Shown here: piece by piece, positions 57,332 through 64,000 of the stretch
How positions within the stretch are numbered: the stretch's first letter is position 1
Layout of the letters: each line of letters opens with the position of its first letter
Assembly (NCBI RefSeq): GCF_038396675.1
Contig: NC_088921.1
Span: forward strand, 44,253,501-44,317,500
Reading direction: 5' to 3'
Origin: Hydra vulgaris
Taxonomy: Eukaryota > Cnidaria > Hydrozoa > Anthoathecata > Hydridae
DNA: 64,000 nt
Program-made: the position numbers and the translations under genes
The notes under the pieces: model-generated
The model's input: only the letters and a program-made list of their open reading frames with translations
The model's database searches: none
What the model was told of the DNA's origin: nothing

Positions 57332-57658
57332 TTTTAAACATCAAAAGAGTTACGGCATGTAACTACTATTTAATCAATTTTATTGTCCCGATGACAAAAT
57401 GAACAAACTAAAATAAACAGAAAATTAGTTATTCACTATTGAAAACTTTTTTCCCTACTTTTGATAAAAAAAAGCAAAAGAAAAACAACAAATAATAAAT
57501 ACTTTTTGGGGATTTTTTTATAACCACTCCACCAGTAACAAAACAGGCCTGAATTCATCTCTGATGAATACACGATTCTTTTGTATTTTACCAATGATCT
57601 CATTATATTAGTTGACACCTTTTCCCCCACTCACACACACTCCTATAAAAAGTTTAAA

Positions 57659-59526
57659 TTAACAAACACCTGAATAAAAATTCTTACCAAAGTGCTTTAA
57701 GCAGGGTAATTTTTCTGAAAAACGAGTACACTCCAGTATGATTACTACAAAAAAAGCCATCCCAGTTGGAACAAATATAAGCAGGTTAATGAGATTCGCA
57801 AATTTTTTCTCATCATTACTATCTAAGTACATCCACCGATATGTGTCATTCCATAAGGCAATAAGAAATAGATTTGTCAGTTGAATTGCATGAAAGACAT
57901 TGTGATGTTTATTTGAAAGGGGTTTTAGGAGCAAGAAAAAAACAAGTACACATAAGGAAGCAGCACTTAAACATGTTGGTTGTATTTCTGAAGAACTAAA
58001 TTGATCAGCTACTAGCAATAAAATTCTAGCTAAAAAATAGAATATGATTATACGAATATTGGTTGTTTCGAGTCCATATTGATACCAATTCAAAAATGTA
58101 AAAAACTTCATTGTTTTTTTGAAGCAAGTCACAAATTTTTGAAGAAATTCCCATTTTATTGTAGAAATTTCTAAATCTTTGAATAAATTCCAATATAAAC
58201 TTGAACACAAAATTATTAACGGAAAGCTAATCAAAAAAGCTATTATCACAAATACAGCTATTGCATACAATATTATATGTAGAGTCTCTTTTAAGTACTG
58301 TTCTTCAGCAAATATTAAAATTTTTTTTTCATTATTTATTGTGATTGATACAAGAACATCACAACTTAGCTTTGCTGTTATAGAATAAACAATAAATAAA
58401 ACCACAATTAATGAATGGTGAAAAGCCTCTTTAGTAAATAAATGAGAAAAACATGAAAATATCTTGTAAACAAAAAATAATGAAACTATCCACCATAATG
58501 CAACAATAAACATTAAACTTTTTTTTTCCAAATCATTCATGTTGTTATAAAAACAAAGTTCTAAGCTGAACTTTCTGTACATGCCTACTGAATTGAATAA
58601 TTCTATAAAAAACAGTAATACTGGACATATTTTGGTAGAAATTAGTTGATCCAAAATTTGGTAGGAATAAATTGTTGGAACTAGATACCATGAAAATGTT
58701 TTCTTATTAAGTAACAGCAAAACAAAATTACACCCAGCAACCGCTGAAAAAATGGTGATAGAAATTTCAATAGCTTTATATGATTCTCCAGAGCAGTTTT
58801 TACAATCAGAACTTCCAAAAACAACTGAATATCCTGTATTGCATTTACTACACAAAATAGAACTTTGATTTCTATTTAAAGCACATTGATTAGTTGGATT
58901 TAGCTTGCACAGATTTCCAACATAACTATCATTCTTTGAGCAATCTTTGCAATAACCTTTAGGACAGGGAAACATATTTTCTTTATACACCCATTTTTTA
59001 ATTGGTATATATACAGCATCGTCAAAACATTGAATTTCAGTATTATTATTACAAATACAGCTATTATTATTTAAATCATAACCAAAACCACAGTTATTTA
59101 ATCGAAAATCAAATGACAACAGAGAAGCAGCAGATTGAATAAATAATTTAGTGTTTTCGTTAGGAGGGCCATATATTCTAAATGAAGCTGCACTATTTTG
59201 TATTATTTGATGAAGGTCAACATTGAATCTAGTATCTTGAAAAAATAAATTTACTTCTTCATCAACTACCTGTTCTCGTTCATCTTTTAAAACTATTTCT
59301 GGTTTGAAAAGTGAACCAGGCTGAATATTCCATTTGCCATGTTCAATACTAATGTTTACTGCATTAGTAGAAATCGCATGCAAAGATTTCTCAAAATAAA
59401 AATGTGGCCATGTGGTTATAACATCGATCAAACTTTCAGTATAATTCACTTCTGTATTTGTATTGGTACATGTTTCTAATGTTGATGTAAATATATCATT
59501 ACCAATACCTGTACCAGCTTTGTTTC
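57659..59526 (-). CDS. multi-pass membrane protein with Cys-rich ectodomain (large 3' exon)
   Basis: The open frame runs without interruption to the stop at 57659-57661. The first in-frame Met is at 59449, but the frame stays open to an acceptor-like tttatcctag that would start this exon at 59526 (phase 2), so upstream exons are expected. Numbering from 59449, residues 1-115 are extracellular-like. Residues 120-220 are Cys-rich (CGFGYDLNNNSCIC, CPKGYCKDC, CALNRNQSSILCSKCNTGYS, VVFGSSDCKNCS). Then come eight to ten hydrophobic segments at about 226-247, 271-287, 309-331, 345-366, 391-416, 463-481, 491-509, 518-533 and 552-573. The order Cys-rich module, LCFYNNMNDLEK, WYQYGLETTNIR, ILLLVADQF, LLKPLSNK fits a large family of uncharacterised cnidarian and sponge surface proteins. 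Receptor or adhesion roles are guesses. No stop or frameshift, so probably a real host gene. Confidence 0.75.
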
Positions 59527-59874
59527 CTAGGATAAAATAAATTAATATATTGGTATATTCTTTTACTAAAAAAACTGTATTGATATAAAATATAAATTCA
59601 AGTTAACATTTTAAACCTTAAAATATGCAAAAAAAATTGGAACAGTGGCAACCTAAACCATCAGTTTAAGTATGTGTGAGGTACATACATATGTTTTGAA
59701 TGTAAATGTACACCCATACCCTCTTTTTAGATTTAGATTTAGTAACTCTTCCTGATGATCCAGCAATGGTGAAACTTCAAGTCGAAGATAAAAGTGTTTT
59801 TTACTAATTAATTATTGCTCTGTTCTTTAAGAACATTGAGCACTCTATTTGCAAAATACACTAACATAATTTAC
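59527..59874. other. probable intron/5' flank of the membrane protein gene
   Basis: AT-rich, no coding signature. The polypyrimidine tract of the acceptor lies immediately upstream (on the minus strand) of 59526. Confidence 0.5.
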
Positions 59875-60154
<280 letters not shown>

Positions 60155-60175
<21 letters not shown>

Positions 60176-63100
60176 CATCTTCGCTTCCAACAAGGCTGCA
60201 AGCAGCCACTAATTAAAGTTGGAAGTTACTGTAAGAGAAAAGATGAAGATTGTAGAGCAAGATAACGATTGACGGACGATTTAAAAGATTGCAAATTATA
60301 TGAATCAGGAAAGCAAGATGAAGGAAGCGAATTCCAAAGAGCTGATGTTCGAGGAAAAAAACTAGACGAATAAGCGTTTTTGGAGCACTTAGGAACAGTC
60401 ACAGAAAAAGGATGACACTTAATTGAATGACGAGTAACACGAGAATGAATTTTAGTGGATGGCACAAGAGACGTTAGCTCTTTCGAGCAGTGCCCATTAT
60501 AGTATTTGTAGAAAAGAGAAAGAGAAGCAACATTACGACGATGTGATAATGGTTGAAGGTTGGCTGCAAGAGCAGGTCCAACTATGTTTACAATGCGTTT
60601 TTGCACCTTGTCTAAAAGAGAAAGGGCATCATTAGAAGATCCGCCCCAGATATGGCAACAGTATTCCATACAAGGCCGGATTTGAGATTTATAGAGGTAG
60701 AGAATAGAATCCAGAGTAAGAAAGTGGCGAGCTCGATAAAGAGATGCAACCTTAGCAGATGCTAATTTTGCAACCGATTTGATATATGGTTTCCAAGAAA
60801 GATTGGAAGTAAGAGTTAATCCTAGAAGATGAAGAGTAGGTGACTCATCGAGTACATCACCGTTCATAAATATAGGAAGATCTAAATTATTGCGATAACG
60901 ATTGGCTGAAAAAAATTGAGTTTTATCTGAATTAAAGTTCACCAGCCACTGTGAGCCCCATGCTGTAGCAGAAGTGAGATCCTTTTCAAGCTCAAATGCC
61001 CCCTCCAGGCAATCAGAGGGTGTTGGTTTCTTATCACGACAAGAATAAATGGTAGTATCATCAGCAAACAATGCCACCTTAGATGTGAGAATATCTGGAA
61101 GATCGTTAATGTAAATTAAAAAGAGTATAGGGCCAAGGATAGAACCTTGAGGAACCCCTGAAGTTACAGAATAAGAAGAAGAGTGTTGTCCATCGAGGAC
61201 AACTTTTATGCTACGATTGGAAAGGAAGGATTCAATGATCTTAAAGATGTTGCCGGACACACCATAAGAAGAAAGCTTATGGAGAAGACCAGCATGCCAA
61301 ACTTTATCAAACGCTTTTGAAATGTCAAGAGCGATGGCCTTAACCTCTCCACCTTCATCTAATGCACGATAAAACCTGTCAGTTATTACTGTTAGCAAAT
61401 CAGCTGTAGAACGAGAAGATCGAAATCCATATTGATGGTCAGAAAGTAAGTTATTAGATTCAAGATGAGAAATTAAGTGTTTGTTAATTAAAGATTCAAA
61501 AACCTTGCTTATGATAGGAAGAAGACTTATGGGACGGTAGTTAGACGAATCAGATCGCTCCCCAGAATTTTTGAAGATAGGGATAACAGATGCGGCTTTC
61601 CAGCAGGCTGGAAAACAAGACTCTGATAAGCACTTGTTGAATAGTTTTGAGAGTATAGACGACAGCTCTGGAGAACACTTCTGCAAGACAATAACAGGTA
61701 TGTTGTCTGGGCCACAAGCTGTAGAAGAGTCTAGACAGGAAATCACTTTAGATACAGATGCTGAAGTGATATGAATGTCAAGCAATGAATCAACCTGTTT
61801 GTTGGCAATATCAGGTAGAACGCAATTAGTGGAATCAAGAGATGATATTGATGAAAAGTTTTTAGCAAACAGTTCGGCTTTGTCTTTAGGTGAGGTGACA
61901 AAGTCTGAACCATACAAGAGAGGTGGAATTATAGATTTGCCCTTTTTATTGATATTATTAAAGATTCTCCAGAAGTCACGAGAGCCTAATTTTTGAGATG
62001 AGATACGAGATTTCATGACCTGAGAATAGCGGGTTTTGGCGTTAGACAAAACCTTTTTACAGTTGTTTCTAGCAGTAATAAACAGACGTCTGTTTTCTGG
62101 AGAATTGTTTTGCTGATAAATATGGAAGTAACGGTTTCGATTGGCAATCGCAGCAGCACAGTGTGAGGAAAACCATGGAGGAGAGTGAGACTTGACCTGG
62201 AATCGTCGAGAGGGAATAAAAGATTCCATGCCAGCCTGAATCCACGAAGTTATATAAGAAGCACATTTGTCGACAGGAAGTTGAAAGATTTCTACCCAAG
62301 GGCCATCACGAAGAAAATCACGGAAAGAATCCCATTCAGCTTTACTGTAGTTGTAAGAGGTTCGATAGTAGGGGTATTCAGGTGATGAAGAAGAATGAGA
62401 TATTAGTTTTAAAGAGATCAAACTGTGATCAGAAGCACCTAAGGGTGAATGTGGAGAAACTGAGCACTGACTAGGATCAGAAACAAGACATAAGTCGAGT
62501 AGAGAAGGTAAATGATTAGGGTTGTCAGGAAAGCGAGTTGGAAAGTTGACTATTTGAGTTAGGGATTGAGAAAGGCAAAAGTTGTGGGCTTTAATGCCTG
62601 CAGAGTCACTGACACTAGAGCCAAGCCATTCAGAGTGGTGAGCATTAAAGTCACCGACAACAACTATATTAGCTGATGGATAAAGAGAGAGGGCTTGGTC
62701 AATATGATCAGAAATAACATCAAAAAGAGTACAGTCTTGAGATGAAGGAGATCGATATAGAACAAAGAGAAAGGCAATAGAGTGAAGTGGTGCTAAACGA
62801 AAGCACATGAAAGAATAGTCTGTGGATTCAAACCTAGTTTCACGACAAACAGGTGAATTCTTACGAATGTAAATGCCCAGGCCAAGCATGTGACTATTGG
62901 AGTCTTTACGAATCAGAGGAAGATAACCATCAACACTAAGATCACAAGATGAGACAGCCGAACTCAAATTAGTCTCACAAAGAGCAAGTAGGTCTGGTGA
63001 ACTTTGCAAGAGATAAGACTCAACAGAAGAAAAGTTACTTCGAAGACCACGAATATTAGTGAATGATAGGTTTAGAGAACTTGGTGATGATGATGGTTTT

Positions 63101-63835
63101 TTGTGTTTTATAGTTTTTGGTACTTTATTTATTTTTAAATTAGATTGAAGAACTTGACTCAAAGCATAGATAGTACTCAGAACACTGTTTAATAGCTCAA
63201 GCAATTGCCTCATTACTACTAATAAACCCTAAGCCGTAACAAAGGGCTCCAAATGTGGCCTCCGCAATGCACACCAAAAGTACAAACAGGGACACCATCC
63301 ATGCGCAACATGGCACTGTTAATACTTTGATATTTTTCAGCTGTTGATGGAATCAGCCTCTCTGAGAGCTACCACAGAGTTCGGGAAACCTGACTACCAG
63401 CCGGCCTCAGAACCATAAAACTGAGTTTTAGAGCTGTACCCTCATAAGGAGATAATAGAATGAGTTGCCTAGTCATAAAAACAGTGACACAAGCAAACCC
63501 ATGCATTGAGTCAAGAAAATCCAGCATTCAACATCCTAAACTGGAAACAATGTATTAAAAATACATCTGCGCCAGCCTAATAGATGAAGAAGGGGTGCGA
63601 GGCTGGTCAACAGATAGAATCTGTTTACCCCTTAAGTCTTTGCCTAGGAGGCCTTCTACAAGACAGTAGCTGGGTGCATTTAACATCTGCCTAAGATGAG
63701 TATTTTTATCGAGACACCATCTCTAGCCTTTACTCAACCAAGAGCCCCAAGGCAGGGGGTGTTTTAAATCGGAGTTGGCATCTCCTAGCCTTTGCCTAAA
63801 AAGGTGTATCCTACAAGGCAGCAGGACATGAAGCA
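60155..63835 (-). mobile_element. nearly full-length LINE (non-LTR retrotransposon)
   Basis: Poly(A) of 18 nt (poly-T 60155-60172 on +), a short 3' UTR, one long ORF (60226-63213) and about 600 bp of likely 5' UTR. That 5' part has no stop-free ORF1 and contains caaggca(g)gg and gcctaggaggcc-like segments. Both outer flanks are AT-repeat arrays, so the insertion target was probably an (AT)n array and the target duplication cannot be told apart. Fragments of the same family are at 1217-1495 and 51673-54141. Confidence 0.92.
60226..63213 (-). CDS. LINE ORF2: AP-endonuclease plus reverse transcriptase, intact
   Basis: 995 codons without a stop or frameshift. Start [20 protein letters not shown] at 63213. 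Endonuclease at about residues 48-270: [11 protein letters not shown] (Asn), [11 protein letters not shown] (Glu-80), [13 protein letters not shown] and [10 protein letters not shown] (catalytic SDH). A linker with paired basic/aromatic residues follows. Reverse transcriptase spans about 490-780: [61 protein letters not shown] (motif A Asp), [20 protein letters not shown] and [11 protein letters not shown] (motif C Asp-Asp). Near 865 is [14 protein letters not shown], and the C terminus [20 protein letters not shown] is typical of the CR1/Jockey group. It would nick DNA and copy its own RNA at the target. All visible catalytic motifs are present. An ORF1 is not seen, and the clade assignment is from memory. 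Confidence 0.93.
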   Translation of the reverse strand: MRQLLELLNSVLSTIYALSQVLQSNLKINKVPKTIKHKKPSSSPSSLNLSFTNIRGLRSNFSSVESYLLQSSPDLLALCETNLSSAVSSCDLSVDGYLPLIRKDSNSHMLGLGIYIRKNSPVCRETRFESTDYSFMCFRLAPLHSIAFLFVLYRSPSSQDCTLFDVISDHIDQALSLYPSANIVVVGDFNAHHSEWLGSSVSDSAGIKAHNFCLSQSLTQIVNFPTRFPDNPNHLPSLLDLCLVSDPSQCSVSPHSPLGASDHSLISLKLISHSSSSPEYPYYRTSYNYSKAEWDSFRDFLRDGPWVEIFQLPVDKCASYITSWIQAGMESFIPSRRFQVKSHSPPWFSSHCAAAIANRNRYFHIYQQNNSPENRRLFITARNNCKKVLSNAKTRYSQVMKSRISSQKLGSRDFWRIFNNINKKGKSIIPPLLYGSDFVTSPKDKAELFAKNFSSISSLDSTNCVLPDIANKQVDSLLDIHITSASVSKVISCLDSSTACGPDNIPVIVLQKCSPELSSILSKLFNKCLSESCFPACWKAASVIPIFKNSGERSDSSNYRPISLLPIISKVFESLINKHLISHLESNNLLSDHQYGFRSSRSTADLLTVITDRFYRALDEGGEVKAIALDISKAFDKVWHAGLLHKLSSYGVSGNIFKIIESFLSNRSIKVVLDGQHSSSYSVTSGVPQGSILGPILFLIYINDLPDILTSKVALFADDTTIYSCRDKKPTPSDCLEGAFELEKDLTSATAWGSQWLVNFNSDKTQFFSANRYRNNLDLPIFMNGDVLDESPTLHLLGLTLTSNLSWKPYIKSVAKLASAKVASLYRARHFLTLDSILYLYKSQIRPCMEYCCHIWGGSSNDALSLLDKVQKRIVNIVGPALAANLQPLSHRRNVASLSLFYKYYNGHCSKELTSLVPSTKIHSRVTRHSIKCHPFSVTVPKCSKNAYSSSFFPRTSALWNSLPSSCFPDSYNLQSFKSSVNRYLALQSSSFLLQ

Positions 63836-63907
63836 GATTGTATGTTTAATTATGTATAATTGTATGTATAATTGTATTTTAATTGTATGTATAATTGTAT
63901 GTATAAT

Positions 63908-64000
<93 letters not shown>
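63836..64000. repeat. tgtataat-type short repeats then (AT)n to the window edge
   Basis: gtatgtataattgtat-like units at 63838-63910, then AT repeats with one gatacat interruption near 63961. The array continues beyond the window. Confidence 0.95.

Noticed and set aside
57659-59449. Seven-transmembrane GPCR
   Set aside because: More than seven hydrophobic segments, no DRY or NPxxY motif, and a Cys-rich module directly before the first segment; placed instead with the cnidarian/sponge multi-pass family.
61571-62385. Several short + frames and shifted - frames
   Set aside because: Shadows of the intact 995-codon LINE ORF.

Overview
The window is AT-rich animal DNA made almost entirely of transposable elements and simple repeats. 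The mix of elements fits a cnidarian and most resembles Hydra: CR1/L2/Jockey-like LINEs, Tc1, mariner, pogo, hAT, an ISL2EU-like transposon with a YqaJ nuclease gene, tRNA-derived SINEs, foldback MITEs and about fifteen long (AT)n arrays. The species is inferred from this composition; there is no marker gene. No rRNA gene, convincing tRNA gene, CRISPR array or bacterial operon was seen.

Layout. 1-3270: decayed Tc1 transposase, a LINE 3' scrap and a 338-bp GAA array. 3273-7701: pogo/Tigger-like element with TA flanks, carrying a nested mariner (5690-6983) and an 82-bp palindrome. 7740-8570: LINE remnant. 8808-17799: a 9-kb element with ~100-bp terminal inverted repeats, carrying an intron-containing SWIM/YqaJ/PHD gene on + and a THAP/DDE transposase gene on -. 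The transposase gene is split by a 2.6-kb hAT element. 18464-22510: a 'CDAPAR'-type gene fragment followed by a six- or seven-exon DUF4806-like gene. The last exon of that gene is broken by a 2.95-kb transposon (22511-25461). 26689-33389: two LINE remnants around a Tc1 copy that itself holds a SINE. 33440-39256: repeat-rich DNA with a 720-bp repeat (two copies, 31204 and 36697), a foldback element and a 42-bp minisatellite. 39269-45056: Tc1, MITE and hAT elements sitting among (AT)n arrays. 45228-49425: a GC-rich repeat island, a LINE split by an IS630-like element with array-like termini, and a SINE tail. 51673-54141: truncated LINE inside a 38-bp minisatellite. 55757-57331: an unidentified decayed gene and two MITEs. 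57659-59526: the only likely host gene, a large exon of a multi-pass membrane protein. 60155-63835: a nearly full-length LINE with an intact 995-codon ORF.

Biologically this is a layered record of insertions. Two loci deserve the closest look: the large TIR element pairing a transposase with a SWIM-YqaJ-PHD protein, and the CDAPAR/DUF4806 locus. Most transposase genes are broken by stops or frameshifts. The exception is the LINE at the right end, which could be young.
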